Shown in pieces: positions 26,904-35,980 of a stretch of 64,000 nucleotides of DNA. Source of the stretch: Nocardioides sp. JQ2195. GTDB lineage: Bacteria > Actinomycetota > Actinomycetes > Propionibacteriales > Nocardioidaceae. Under the pieces are notes generated by a model, which did no database searches, was not told the origin of the DNA, and saw nothing but the letters and a program-made list of their open reading frames with translations. The stretch is taken from contig NZ_CP050902.1 in the NCBI RefSeq assembly GCF_012272695.1, forward strand, positions 620,001-684,000, written 5' to 3'. Positions within the stretch are counted from its first letter, which is position 1. Each line of letters opens with the position of its first letter. A program made the position numbers and the translations under genes.

Positions 26904-27686
26904 TCAGGCCACCTGCAGCGAGCGCTTGGACAGGCCCATCCAGTAGCCGTCGATCTTCTGGTCGCCCGGGTCGTCTGCCTTGCGAGCGGCGCCGAGGGTG
27001 ATGAAGAGCGGGATGTAGTGCTCCACGGTCGGGTGGGCGTAGGGCATGCCCGGCGCCTTCGACTTGTACGCCGCCAGCTCGTCTATGTCGCCACGCTGCA
27101 GCGCCTCGCCGGCCCAGTGGTCGAAGTCCTTCGACCAGCCCGGTGCGGCCGCCTCGATGCTCCAGTCCTTGAGGAACGGGAGCCCGTGGGTCAGGAAGCC
27201 GGAGCCGATGATGAGCACGCCCTCGTCGCGCAGTGGACGAAGCCGCTCGCCGAGCTTGAGCAGCTTGTAGGGGTCCTCGGTGGGCAGTGACATCTGCAGG
27301 ACCGGGATGTCGGCTTCGGGGTACATGATCTTCAGCGGCACCCAGGCACCGTGGTCGAGCCCGCGGCTGCGGTGCTGGTGCACCGGCTCGTTGTCGGGCA
27401 TCATCGCGGCCACGCGCTTGGCCAGCGCGGAGGCATCGGGGGTCTGGTAGGTCATCTGGTAGTACTTCGGAGCAAACCCGCCGAAGTCGTAGACCAGGGG
27501 CGCGCCGGACGCGGTCAGGCTCACCGGGGCGGACTCCCAGTGGGCGCTGACGATCAGGATCGCCTTGGGGCGCGGGAGGTCCTTCGCCCAGGCGGCGAGC
27601 TGGCCTGACCACACCGGGTCGTCGAGCAGGGGCGGGGCTCCGTGGCCGATGTAGAGGGCCGGCATCGTTGTGTCCATGCCCTCCAC
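26904..27686 (-). CDS. LigB-family extradiol dioxygenase (4,5-DOPA dioxygenase/DODA-like)
   Basis: 260 residues of class III extradiol dioxygenase. Metal-site residues are visible: MPALYIGHGAPPLL (first His), LIVSAHWES (second His) and RGLDHGAWVPL; IGSGFLTHGLP supplies another. The enzyme opens catechol-type rings; the true substrate is unknown. Start choice is uncertain: GTG 27686, ATG 27677, or the family-like ATG at 27665. The upstream AT-rich stretch TTGAAGGTTTAAGTATTG looks like a promoter or MarR-type operator. Confidence 0.88.
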   Translation of the reverse strand: MEGMDTTMPALYIGHGAPPLLDDPVWSGQLAAWAKDLPRPKAILIVSAHWESAPVSLTASGAPLVYDFGGFAPKYYQMTYQTPDASALAKRVAAMMPDNEPVHQHRSRGLDHGAWVPLKIMYPEADIPVLQMSLPTEDPYKLLKLGERLRPLRDEGVLIIGSGFLTHGLPFLKDWSIEAAAPGWSKDFDHWAGEALQRGDIDELAAYKSKAPGMPYAHPTVEHYIPLFITLGAARKADDPGDQKIDGYWMGLSKRSLQVA

Positions 27687-27725
27687 AATACTTAAACCTT
27701 CAACTTTATTCCAGTGTCTTCTGCT

Positions 27726-27790
27726 CGATAGTCCCTAACGCCTGACATGCGAAGTCGAGCTTCAGGCCTGCGAGACGTTAGGGACTATCG
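27726..27790. repeat. Long-range inverted repeat with internal hairpin potential
   Basis: Perfect 15-bp arms CGATAGTCCCTAACG (27726-27740) and CGTTAGGGACTATCG (27776-27790) enclose 35 bp that can itself fold (CCTGA/TCAGG, GAAG/CTTC). The right arm ends four bases before the ung -10 box. It could be a bidirectional terminator, an operator or a structured RNA. Confidence 0.7.
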
Positions 27791-27794
27791 CGGT

Positions 27795-27800
27795 TAGGGT
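27795..27800 (+). promoter_or_regulatory. -10 box for leaderless ung
   Basis: TAGGGT ends six bases before the ung GTG. The preceding inverted-repeat arm occupies the -15 to -30 zone. Confidence 0.5.
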
Positions 27801-27806
27801 CGGCGC

Positions 27807-28493
27807 GTGAGTGCGTTGCGAGGGCTGGTCGAGAAGGGCCTGGTGGCCGAGGACTGGGCCGACGCATTGGCTCCGGTCGACGAGCAGATCGCCACCATGG
27901 GGCGGTTCCTGCGCGAGGAGCTGGCAGCCGGTCGGCCCTACCTGCCCCAGGGTGACCACGTGCTGCGAGCCTTCCAGCGCCCGTTGGCCGACGTACGCGT
28001 GCTGATCGTCGGCCAGGACCCCTATCCGACCCCGGGCCACCCGATCGGGTTGAGCTTCGCGGTGGCTCCCGACGTACGCCCGATCCCGCGCAGCCTGGTC
28101 AACATCTACCAGGAGCTGGAGACCGACCTCGGTCTCGAGCGTGCACCCCACGGTGACCTCACGGCCTGGGCCGACCAGGGCGTGATGCTGTTGAACCGCG
28201 TGCTCACGGTGCGCCCGGGCGAGGCCGCCTCCCACCGCGGCCGCGGCTGGGAACCGGTCACCGAGTGCGCCATCCAGGCGTTGGTACGTCGGGGTGGCCC
28301 GCTCGCCGCGATCCTCTGGGGGCGTGACGCCCAGTCGCTCAAGCCGATGCTGGGCGTCGTTCCGTGGGTGGAGTCGGCGCACCCGTCGCCGCTCTCCGCG
28401 CGACGCGGGTTCTTCGGCTCGCGACCGTTCAGCCGGGTGAACCGGTTGCTCGAGGAGCAGGGCGGCACCCCGGTGAACTGGTCGCTCGTCTGA
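27807..28493 (+). CDS. ung: Uracil-DNA glycosylase, family 1
   Basis: 228 residues, removing uracil from DNA in base-excision repair. Catalytic motif [18 protein letters not shown] (water-activating Asp) is near 68-85 and the DNA-intercalation motif [18 protein letters not shown] near 192-209. Complete family length. GTG start with no RBS, behind a TAGGGT -10 box. Confidence 0.97.
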   Translation: MSALRGLVEKGLVAEDWADALAPVDEQIATMGRFLREELAAGRPYLPQGDHVLRAFQRPLADVRVLIVGQDPYPTPGHPIGLSFAVAPDVRPIPRSLVNIYQELETDLGLERAPHGDLTAWADQGVMLLNRVLTVRPGEAASHRGRGWEPVTECAIQALVRRGGPLAAILWGRDAQSLKPMLGVVPWVESAHPSPLSARRGFFGSRPFSRVNRLLEEQGGTPVNWSLV

Positions 28494-28548
28494 CCGCGCC
28501 CGCGCCTCGCCGGGGGAGCGGCCTGGCCCGGTGTGGGTTCGGTGCGGG

Positions 28549-29463
28549 TCAGGCCTGGCTCGCCACGCGTGGCGCCGCCGCCAGCTCCTCCAGCACCACG
28601 GCCGCCGTGGCTCCGGCACCGGCCTCCGACAGCGTGATCGTGTAGTGGTTGGTGTCCGCGATCTCCGTGTGGCGTACGGCGGGCAGCGCCGCCATCAGTT
28701 CCGCGACCCGGCTGGGGGAGTAGAGGCCGGGCGTCTGGTCCAGCAGCCCGCGCGGTGCCGTGAGGAACCGGGTCGGGTGGCGCAGCCCGGAGACCGCGTC
28801 CACGATGGTCTGCCCGGTGTTGAGGTCGACCGTGTCGTCGCTCATCACCCCGTAGCGCGTCGACGGTCGGAGTGCCGGTTCGGAGCCGACCAGGTCGTAG
28901 GCGAAGTAGTCGGTGACCGCCGCTGACCAGTGGTCCGCGAACGCGGGGTGCGTCCGCCAGTGGTCGAGATAGGCCTCGACGCTCGGGAAGGTCATCGCGA
29001 GGCGCTCCGCGGCGGGCCCCAGCAGGAACGACACGATCTCGTCGCTGCTCAGCCCGTCGGGGATCTCGAGGGGCAGGCCGCCGTCGACCAGCACCAGTCG
29101 CTCCACCCGCTCGGGAAAGAGGTCGGCCAGCACCACCGAGACGAAGGCGCCCATCGAGTGCCCGACGACCACGGCCGAGGAGACGTCGAAGTGATCGAGC
29201 ACCCGGACCAGGTCGGCCGCATGGGTGGCCATGCCGGCTGGCCCGGCCACCTCGTTGCTGCGTCCCCGCCCGCGCAGGTCCGGAGCGACCAGGCGTACGT
29301 CGGGCAGGTGCGCGGCGACCAGTGGCCAGCTGCGGTGTGAGGCCGTGACCCCGTGGATCAGCAGCGCCGTGGGCGCATCCGGTTGGCCGTCCACGTCCCA
29401 GGCACCGACCCTGAGGTCGCCGCCGGGCACGGCCACGTCGACCGTGGAGAAGGTGTGCGTCAT
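28549..29463 (-). CDS. Alpha/beta-fold hydrolase
   Basis: 304 residues. Nucleophile elbow VVGHSMGAFVSV (Ser near 97), oxyanion LLIHGVTASHRS, and catalytic His in ADTNHYTITL at the C-terminus. It is the last gene of the liv operon; its ATG overlaps the preceding stop by four bases. Ester, lactone or C-C bond substrate cannot be told. Convergent with ung. Confidence 0.88.
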   Translation of the reverse strand: MTHTFSTVDVAVPGGDLRVGAWDVDGQPDAPTALLIHGVTASHRSWPLVAAHLPDVRLVAPDLRGRGRSNEVAGPAGMATHAADLVRVLDHFDVSSAVVVGHSMGAFVSVVLADLFPERVERLVLVDGGLPLEIPDGLSSDEIVSFLLGPAAERLAMTFPSVEAYLDHWRTHPAFADHWSAAVTDYFAYDLVGSEPALRPSTRYGVMSDDTVDLNTGQTIVDAVSGLRHPTRFLTAPRGLLDQTPGLYSPSRVAELMAALPAVRHTEIADTNHYTITLSEAGAGATAAVVLEELAAAPRVASQA

Positions 29464-30212
29464 CGGGCCGTCCACCCACCGTCCATCGTGTAGGACGCCC
29501 CGGTGACCATGCCGGCCCTGTCCGAGGCCAGCCAGCCCACCAACGACGCCACCTCGTCGGCCTCGACCAGGCGCTTGATCGCGCTCTCGGTGAGCATGAT
29601 CCTCTCGACGACCTCGCTCTCGGGGATGCCGTGCGTGGCGGCCTGGTCGGCAATCTGCTTCTCGACCAGGGGAGTGCGCACGTAGCCGGGGTTCACGCAG
29701 TTGCTGGTGACGCCGTGCGGTCCACCCTCGAGCGCGGTGACCTTCGAGAGACCCTCGAGCCCGTGCTTGGCCGAGACGTAGGCCGACTTGAACGCGCTGG
29801 CGCGCAGCCCGTGCGCGCTGGAGACGTTGATGATGCGGCCCCATCCGCGTTCGTACATGCCAGGCAGCACCGCGCGGACCAGCAGGAACGGCGCTTCGAG
29901 CATGATCCGGTGGATCAGCCGGAAACCGTCGGGGTCGAACTCGTGGATCGGTGCAACCCGCTGGATGCCGGCGTTGTTCACCAGGATGTCGGCCTCCAGC
30001 GACAGGTCGTCGAGGGAGGAGGTGTCGGAGAAGTCCACCTCCCACACCTCGCCGTCGACCTCGTCGGCAACGGACTTGGCCGCATCAGCGTCGACATCGG
30101 CCACGACCACACGGGCGCCACGGGCGGCGAACTCGGTCGCGCAGGCGCGCCCGATGCCGCTGGCGCCTCCGGTGACGACCGCGGTGCGCCCGGCCAGGTC
30201 CTGCTCGCTCAT
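29460..30212 (-). CDS. 3-hydroxybutyrate dehydrogenase-like SDR
   Basis: 250 residues with an intact SDR active site: VVTGGASGIGRACA cofactor motif, NNAGIQ, INVSSAHG (Ser) and YVSAKHGLEGL (Tyr-Lys). NPGYVRTPLVEKQI and the HGIPESEVV segment are typical of 3-hydroxybutyrate dehydrogenases, interconverting 3-hydroxybutyrate and acetoacetate with NAD. Overlaps tetR and the hydrolase by four bases each. Confidence 0.88.
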   Translation of the reverse strand: MSEQDLAGRTAVVTGGASGIGRACATEFAARGARVVVADVDADAAKSVADEVDGEVWEVDFSDTSSLDDLSLEADILVNNAGIQRVAPIHEFDPDGFRLIHRIMLEAPFLLVRAVLPGMYERGWGRIINVSSAHGLRASAFKSAYVSAKHGLEGLSKVTALEGGPHGVTSNCVNPGYVRTPLVEKQIADQAATHGIPESEVVERIMLTESAIKRLVEADEVASLVGWLASDRAGMVTGASYTMDGGWTAR

Positions 30213-30880
30213 GGCTTGTCCTTCCCGGGTCGGGGCGCCAGTGCGTTGTTGATGAAGCGCATCAGGTCCTCGAAGACGTCGGGCGGCAGCTCGGTCGGCG
30301 GGTTCCCGTCGGCGTCGCGCTCCCAGAGGATGTAGCGCATGCCGATGAGCTCGCCCAGTCCCATCAGCGCCCAGGCGGCCACGGTCGGGTCGATGTCGTC
30401 CACCTCGCCGACGGCCTGCGCCTTGCGCAACCCCTCGACGTACCCGTCGACGATCCGGCTGTAGTGCAGCTCGAGCGACTGGGGCGAGACGAACTCTGCC
30501 TCCCGGACGACGCGGTAGAGCGCCGGGTGCTCGGCGGTGAAGCGGAAGAACCCGGCGAAGCCGGCACGCTCGGCTGCGAGCCGGTCGGGCGCCCCCTCCA
30601 TCGCCTGGGCCATGGAGTGTCGGACGCGGCGGTTGAGGTCCTCGACGAGGGCTTCGAAGATCTGCTGCTTGCTCTCGAAGTAGAGGTAGAACGTGCCGAG
30701 TCCGACGCTGGCCTGCTCGGTGATCTTCACGATCGACGCCTCGTGGTAGCCGAGGTCGGCGAAGACCTTCTCGGCGGCGGTCAGCAGCTTGGTGCGCGTC
30801 GCGAGGCCTCGCTTGGTGAGCGGTTTCCTCTGCGGTGCGTCGACCTTTCCGGGGGTGCTGTTGAAGTCAGGAGCGCTCAT
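30209..30880 (-). CDS. TetR/AcrR-family transcriptional regulator
   Basis: 223 residues. N-terminal TetR helix-turn-helix: ATRTKLLTAAEKVFADLGY, ITEQASVGLGTFYLYFESK (residues about 25-70). The C-terminal ligand domain has many aromatic residues, fitting an acyl or acyl-CoA effector. Embedded in the operon, it probably controls it, perhaps through the CCTGAA/TTCAGG palindrome in the livK leader. The ATG at 30880 overlaps the upstream ligase by 14 bases. Confidence 0.88.
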   Translation of the reverse strand: MSAPDFNSTPGKVDAPQRKPLTKRGLATRTKLLTAAEKVFADLGYHEASIVKITEQASVGLGTFYLYFESKQQIFEALVEDLNRRVRHSMAQAMEGAPDRLAAERAGFAGFFRFTAEHPALYRVVREAEFVSPQSLELHYSRIVDGYVEGLRKAQAVGEVDDIDPTVAAWALMGLGELIGMRYILWERDADGNPPTELPPDVFEDLMRFINNALAPRPGKDKP

Positions 30881-32414
30881 GGTCGGGCCCTTCGTTGATG
30901 TAGGCGGAGTCGCGGAGCTGTGCGCGCGCGACCTTGCCGAGTGCCGTTCGTGGCAGCTCCTCGACGACGTGGATCGCGCGTGGCACCTTGAACCTGGCGA
31001 GGTGGGCGGAGGCGTGCTCGAGGACCTCGTCCTCGGTGAGCGCGGCCCCCGAGCGGGGGACGACGAAGGCAACGCCGACCTCACCCCACACCGGGTCGGG
31101 TACGCCGAGCACGGCGGCGTCGGCGACGAACGGATGGGCGGTCAGCACGGCCTCGACCTCGGCGGGTGAGACGTTCTCGCCGCCGGAGATGTAGATGTTC
31201 TTGATCCGGTCGACGATCCGGTAGCCGCCGTTGGCATCGCGCGACGCGAGGTCCCCGGTGCGCAGCCAGTCGTCGTGCATGGTCCGCTGTGTGGCGACCG
31301 GGTCGTCGAGGTAGCCGGCAAAGACACCGGGGCCCCTGACCTCGAGCTCGCCGATCGCGGTGCCGGAGAGCTCCGCGTCGGAGACGGGGTCGACGATCCG
31401 CACCTCCACATAGGGATACGGGCGGGCAGCCTCGCCCTTGGGGCCGATGAGCACGTTGGGAGAGGCCTCGGTCAGTCCGTAGCCGGCGGCGACGGTGATG
31501 CCGTGCTCGGCCCAGCTCAGGAGTGCTGACTCGGGCATCGCCGAGCCGCCGACGACCGCGGTGCGCAGGGAGGAGAGGTCCGCGGCCGCGAAGCCGGGCT
31601 CGCTGGCCAGGAGGTGGTACTGCGTCGGCACCGCCATCATCGTCGTCACGCGTCGCTGACGGATCAGCTGGAGCACGCGCGACGGCTCGAAGGTGCGCTC
31701 GAGGACGACGGTCGCTCCGTGCCACAACGCCAACAGGGGTTGGACATTCCAGGCCGCGACGTGGAACTGGGGCAGCATCGCGAGCACCACGTCGGACGAC
31801 GAGATGTCGAGCACCCGGGCGAGCGACAGGTTGTTCCAGAAGCAGTTCGCGTGGGTGAGGACGACGCCCTTGGGTCGCGCCTCGCTGCCCGAGGTGAAGA
31901 TGACCAGCAGCGGGTCGTCGTCCCGGACCGGGCGCGCGGCTTCCGGCGTACGTCGCGAACGTCGGAGGGGGACGTCGGCCTCGACCCCGGTGGTGCCCAA
32001 CGTCGCCACGCGCGGGCCGGTGGCGTTGCGTCCGAGAGGGGTCAGCTGCAGGGCGGCGCGGGTGGAGGAGGCCATCGGGTCCTCGACCAGGACCAGGTCG
32101 GGGTTCGCGGCCTCCAGGCAGTCGGCCAGCTCGGGCGTCGTGAGGCGCCACGAGATCGGGACCAGGGTGAGTCCGGCCTTGGCGCAGGCGAAGAGCACCA
32201 CGACGTGATCGATCGAGTTGCCGGTCAACGTGGCGATCCGGTCACGCGGGCCGTGGCCTGCCTCGACCAACGCGTCGGCCAGGGCCGTGCTCCGACGCTC
32301 CAGCTCGGCGTACGTGATGGTGACCCCGCGGTCGTCGATGGCGACCTTGGTGGCGTGGTTGGCCGCGCTGTCGCTCAGCCAGCGGCCGAGGGTGTGTGGT
32401 CCGTCGGGCCTCAT
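30867..32414 (-). CDS. Acyl-CoA synthetase (AMP-binding, ANL family)
   Basis: 515 residues. ATP-binding P-loop IFTSGSEARPKGVVLTH, adenylate motif GYGLTEASPN, hinge region DRIKNIYISGGENVSP and C-terminal catalytic Lys in LPRTALGKVARAQL. It activates a carboxylic acid, presumably the compound imported by the liv transporter it overlaps. Chain-length specificity is not readable. Confidence 0.92.
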   Translation of the reverse strand: MRPDGPHTLGRWLSDSAANHATKVAIDDRGVTITYAELERRSTALADALVEAGHGPRDRIATLTGNSIDHVVVLFACAKAGLTLVPISWRLTTPELADCLEAANPDLVLVEDPMASSTRAALQLTPLGRNATGPRVATLGTTGVEADVPLRRSRRTPEAARPVRDDDPLLVIFTSGSEARPKGVVLTHANCFWNNLSLARVLDISSSDVVLAMLPQFHVAAWNVQPLLALWHGATVVLERTFEPSRVLQLIRQRRVTTMMAVPTQYHLLASEPGFAAADLSSLRTAVVGGSAMPESALLSWAEHGITVAAGYGLTEASPNVLIGPKGEAARPYPYVEVRIVDPVSDAELSGTAIGELEVRGPGVFAGYLDDPVATQRTMHDDWLRTGDLASRDANGGYRIVDRIKNIYISGGENVSPAEVEAVLTAHPFVADAAVLGVPDPVWGEVGVAFVVPRSGAALTEDEVLEHASAHLARFKVPRAIHVVEELPRTALGKVARAQLRDSAYINEGPDHERS

Positions 32415-33586
32415 CCGATCGGCCCGCTCTCGGACGCGGCCTGCTCGAGGCGGTGCGCGCCGTGCGGGGCTCCCCGGTCCGTACGACGCCAGCGTGCGGT
32501 CACTGCGGACAGGGTGCCGGCGATGCCACCCGGGAGGAACAGCACGATCAGCACGAACACGGTGCCGAGGATGAACAGCGGCTGGGACAGCGGGATCCGC
32601 ACCGCGTCGGGCAACCCGGCCACGAAGTCCGACTCGGCGAGCTTGGTCAGGCGCTGGTTGAACAGCGTGTAGACCACGGCACCCGCCACGGCGCCCCAGC
32701 GGGACCCGACACCGCCGATGACGACCATCAGCAGCACGGTGATGGTGAGGTTCGCCGACACACTCGTCGGCGTGGTTCCACTGTGCAGGAACAGGTACAT
32801 GATCCCGGCGGTGCTGGCCAGCAGCCCGGAGACCGCGAAGACGACGAGCTTGGCCGTGTAGGGGCGCAGTCCGAGCACCCGAACCCGCAGCTCGTTCTCC
32901 CGGGCCGCGGCGGTGACGTGGCCGACGCGCGAGCGGTCGATCCACACCACGACCAGGAACACGACAGCCAGCAGCACCAACGACATCCAGTAGAGGTTGC
33001 GGGTGTTGACCACGCCCAGCATCCACTCGGGGACAGGGTCGCTGTTCATGATCAGGCCGTCACCACCGTTGGTGAGGTCGCGGGGGTTGCGGCGCACCAG
33101 CACCGAGCCGGCCTCCGCGAAGGCCAGGGTGACCATCGCGAACGGGATGCCCGTGACGCGCAGGCTGATCGCGCCGGTCACCACCGCCAGCATCATCACG
33201 CCGAGGATCGTGACGAGCACGGCCGGCCACAGCGGGATGCCGGTCTGGGCCAGGATGATGCCCAGGCCGTAGGCCCCGGCGCCGAAGTAGAGCGCGTGGC
33301 CGAAGGACAGCATGCCGCCGGTGCCGAGCAGCAGGTGGTAGGAGAGCGCGAGCGAGGCATAGACCATGCACAGCGCCAGCAGGTTCAGCGATCCGGCGGT
33401 GTACGTCGGCCCGGGGAGCACGCCGGGCACGGTCAGGTTGACCAAGGGCAGCAGTACCATCAGCGCCAGCAGGGCGACTCCACCGATGGCGGTGAGCGGG
33501 AGCCGGCGCCGCGGTGGGGCAGGCGCGTCGACGGCCGGCGTACGCCGGGGGGCCGGGGTGGTGCGCACGTCCTGGGTGGTGCTCAT
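32411..33586 (-). CDS. livM: Branched-chain-type ABC transporter permease LivM
   Basis: 391 residues. A proline-rich cytoplasmic N-terminus (about 35 residues) precedes roughly ten membrane segments. LivM-typical stretches are SYHLLLGTGGMLSFGHALYF and GVGSRWGAVAGA near the C-terminus. Partner of LivH in a HAAT-family importer. ATG overlaps livH's stop. Confidence 0.94.
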   Translation of the reverse strand: MSTTQDVRTTPAPRRTPAVDAPAPPRRRLPLTAIGGVALLALMVLLPLVNLTVPGVLPGPTYTAGSLNLLALCMVYASLALSYHLLLGTGGMLSFGHALYFGAGAYGLGIILAQTGIPLWPAVLVTILGVMMLAVVTGAISLRVTGIPFAMVTLAFAEAGSVLVRRNPRDLTNGGDGLIMNSDPVPEWMLGVVNTRNLYWMSLVLLAVVFLVVVWIDRSRVGHVTAAARENELRVRVLGLRPYTAKLVVFAVSGLLASTAGIMYLFLHSGTTPTSVSANLTITVLLMVVIGGVGSRWGAVAGAVVYTLFNQRLTKLAESDFVAGLPDAVRIPLSQPLFILGTVFVLIVLFLPGGIAGTLSAVTARWRRTDRGAPHGAHRLEQAASESGPIG

Positions 33587-34464
33587 GCGGCGACCTGCCT
33601 TCCGAGGAGGCCGGAGGGCCGCACCAGCAGCACCACGGCGAGGGCGAGCACGATGACGAAGTCTCCGGTTCCGGAACCGTAGTAGTTGGCGAACTGCTGG
33701 AGCAGGGCCACGCCGATCGAGGCGATGGCAGCGCCCAGCAGCGAGCCCAGGCCGCCGATGACCGTCACGATGAAGGCAAAGATCAGCAGCGAGCTCCCGG
33801 TGCTCGGGGAGACCGAGCGGAAGTAGCTCGAGGCGAGCACGCCACCGAGACCGGCGGCTGCGCCACCGATCGCGAAGACGATCGTGAACGCGGTGCGGAC
33901 GTCGATGCCCAGCGCGGTGACCATGCTGCGGTTCTCCACGCCGGCACGGATGATCATCCCGTAGCGGGTGTGGCGCAGGAACAGCACCATGGCGAGCAGG
34001 ACGAGCAGGGCCAGGCCGATGATCACGAAGCGGTTGTTGGGAATGTTGGCGCCGAGCACCCGGGTGGTGTCGGAGAGCCAGCCCGGGCCGGTGATGGTGA
34101 TCGAGTCGGAGCCCCAGACGCCCTCGAAGAGGGCGACCGCGGCCAGGGAGAGCCCGACGGTGACCAGCACCTGCTCGATGTGGCGCTCGTAGAGCGGCCG
34201 GATCAGGAGCAGCTCGGTGAGGATCGCGATCAGGGCACCGGCCACGGCACCGGCCAGGATCGAGGCGAGGAAACCGGCCCACGTGTCGGGACCGATCGCC
34301 TTGGCCACCTCCCAGCCGACGAACGCACCCAGCGTCAGGAACGCGCCGTGGGCGAAGTTCAACACGTGCATCAGGCCATAGATCAGGGACAGGCCGGAAG
34401 CGCTGAGGAAGTAGAGCGCGCCGAGCCCGATGCCGGTCACGGCGAGCAGGACGATCGTGCTCAT
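33583..34464 (-). CDS. livH: Branched-chain-type ABC transporter permease LivH
   Basis: 293 residues, about eight membrane segments. Signature LSLIYGLMHVLNFAHGAFL near residues 25-43 and GGLGSLLGAAIASIGVALLQ near 230. Forms the channel with LivM. Overlaps livF and livM by four bases. Confidence 0.95.
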   Translation of the reverse strand: MSTIVLLAVTGIGLGALYFLSASGLSLIYGLMHVLNFAHGAFLTLGAFVGWEVAKAIGPDTWAGFLASILAGAVAGALIAILTELLLIRPLYERHIEQVLVTVGLSLAAVALFEGVWGSDSITITGPGWLSDTTRVLGANIPNNRFVIIGLALLVLLAMVLFLRHTRYGMIIRAGVENRSMVTALGIDVRTAFTIVFAIGGAAAGLGGVLASSYFRSVSPSTGSSLLIFAFIVTVIGGLGSLLGAAIASIGVALLQQFANYYGSGTGDFVIVLALAVVLLVRPSGLLGRQVAA

Positions 34465-35180
34465 GACACCTCCACCTGGGTCTCGGCGTGGACGCCGAGG
34501 AGCTTCTTGGTCAGGGCTTCGTCGTCGAGGAGGGTCCGCGCGTCCCCGGACCAGGCGACCCGGCCGCTCTCGATGACGATGGCGTCGTTCGCCAGCTGAC
34601 GCACGACCTCGAGGTTCTGCTCGACGAGCAGGATCGGGACATCGGACGAGGCGGCCTCGAGAGCGTCGGCAACCTGCTGGACGATGCGCGGGGCGAGTCC
34701 CTTGGTGGGCTCGTCGACGAGCAGCAACCGGTTCTCGTTGAGCAGGGCCCGGCCGAGGGACACCATCTGCTGCTGGCCGCCGGAGAGCGTGCCGGCCATC
34801 TGGTTGCGCCGCTCGACCAGGTCGGGGAAGAGGTCGGCCACGAAGTCGCGTCGCGGGTGGGCGTCGCGCTCGGCGAGCGCCAGGTTCTCCGCGACGGTCA
34901 GCCCGGCGAAGACCTCGCGGTCCTCGGGCACGTAGCCGACGCCGCGGCGCACGATCTTGTGGGTGGGCAGGCGGTCGATGCGCCGGCCGTCCAGCAGCAC
35001 CTCGCCGGAACGGCCGATGAGGCCGAGGACCGACTTGAGCGTGCTGGTCTTGCCGACGCCGTTGCGCCCCAGGACTGCGGTGATGCCGGTGGCCGGGACG
35101 TCGAAGCTGACGTCCTCGACGACCTGCTGGCCGGCGATGTGGCCGCGCAGGTGGCGGACCTCGAGGATCGGGGTGCTCAT
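34461..35180 (-). CDS. livF: ABC transporter ATP-binding protein LivF
   Basis: 239 residues. Walker A GRNGVGKTST, Q-loop YVPEDREVF, signature LSGGQQQM, Walker B LLLVDEPTKGL and switch His replaced by Gln in LLVEQN, as usual for LivF. Start at the ATG overlapping livG; the frame upstream is a shadow. Confidence 0.95.
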   Translation of the reverse strand: MSTPILEVRHLRGHIAGQQVVEDVSFDVPATGITAVLGRNGVGKTSTLKSVLGLIGRSGEVLLDGRRIDRLPTHKIVRRGVGYVPEDREVFAGLTVAENLALAERDAHPRRDFVADLFPDLVERRNQMAGTLSGGQQQMVSLGRALLNENRLLLVDEPTKGLAPRIVQQVADALEAASSDVPILLVEQNLEVVRQLANDAIVIESGRVAWSGDARTLLDDEALTKKLLGVHAETQVEVS

Positions 35181-35941
35181 GGGGCCACTCCCAGGTAGGC
35201 GCTCTGCACGACGTCGTTCGCCATGACCTCCGCCGGGGTGTCGTAGGCGAGGACCGAGCCCTGGTGCATGACCGCGACCTTGTCGACCAGCCCCATCAGG
35301 ACGTCCATGTGGTGCTCGACCATCAGCACCGTGCACTGCTGGTCGCGGTGCATGGTGCGGATGATCTCGGTGAGCCCCGCGACGTCGCCGGAGCCGACAC
35401 CGGCCATCGGTTCGTCGAGGAGCACGACGTCGGGGTCGGAGGCGAGCAGCACGGCGATCTCGAGCTTGCGCTTGTCGCCGTGGGAGAGATCTCCGGCACG
35501 GGCACCGATCGTGTGGGCCAGGCCGACGTACTCGAGCTTCTCCCGGGCGATCGTGGTGGCGCGGTCGTTGCGCCGGGGGAAGTGCAGCAGGGAGAGGCTG
35601 CCGCCCAGCTCGACCTGGGCCGCCATCCTGACGTTCTCCAGCGTGGTGAGCTGGGGAAACAGGTTGGAGGTCTGGAAGGTGCGTCCCAGCCCCGCCCGCG
35701 CCCGGCGGTGCACCGGCTGGCGGGTGATGTCCTGGTCATGCAGGCGGATGGTGCCGCTGGTGGGCTGCATGACCCCGGATACGAGGTTGAACAACGTCGT
35801 CTTGCCGGCGCCGTTCGGGCCGATGACTCCAACGAACGAGCCCGGCGCGACGTCGAGGTTCACGTCGTGCAGGATCGTCGCGCCGCCGATCTGGAGACCG
35901 AGGCCGTCGACCGCGAGCGCGGGCGGGGTGGTGGGTGACAC
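35177..35941 (-). CDS. livG: ABC transporter ATP-binding protein LivG
   Basis: 254 residues. Walker A GPNGAGKTTL, Q-loop GRTFQTSNLFPQLT typical of LivG, Walker B VVLLDEPMAGV and switch VMVEHHMD. The signature region reads AGDLSHGDKRKLE, a LivG-like variant of LSGGQ. GTG start, 39 bp after livK, with GAAGG upstream. Confidence 0.94.
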   Translation of the reverse strand: MSPTTPPALAVDGLGLQIGGATILHDVNLDVAPGSFVGVIGPNGAGKTTLFNLVSGVMQPTSGTIRLHDQDITRQPVHRRARAGLGRTFQTSNLFPQLTTLENVRMAAQVELGGSLSLLHFPRRNDRATTIAREKLEYVGLAHTIGARAGDLSHGDKRKLEIAVLLASDPDVVLLDEPMAGVGSGDVAGLTEIIRTMHRDQQCTVLMVEHHMDVLMGLVDKVAVMHQGSVLAYDTPAEVMANDVVQSAYLGVAP

Positions 35942-35980
35942 GGGTTTGCCTTCCTGGGTCCGGGCGCTGGGCGCGCTGGC

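Noticed and set aside
28494..28548. Possible terminator between ung and the convergent hydrolase
   Set aside because: GC-rich but no stem longer than five base pairs was found by eye.
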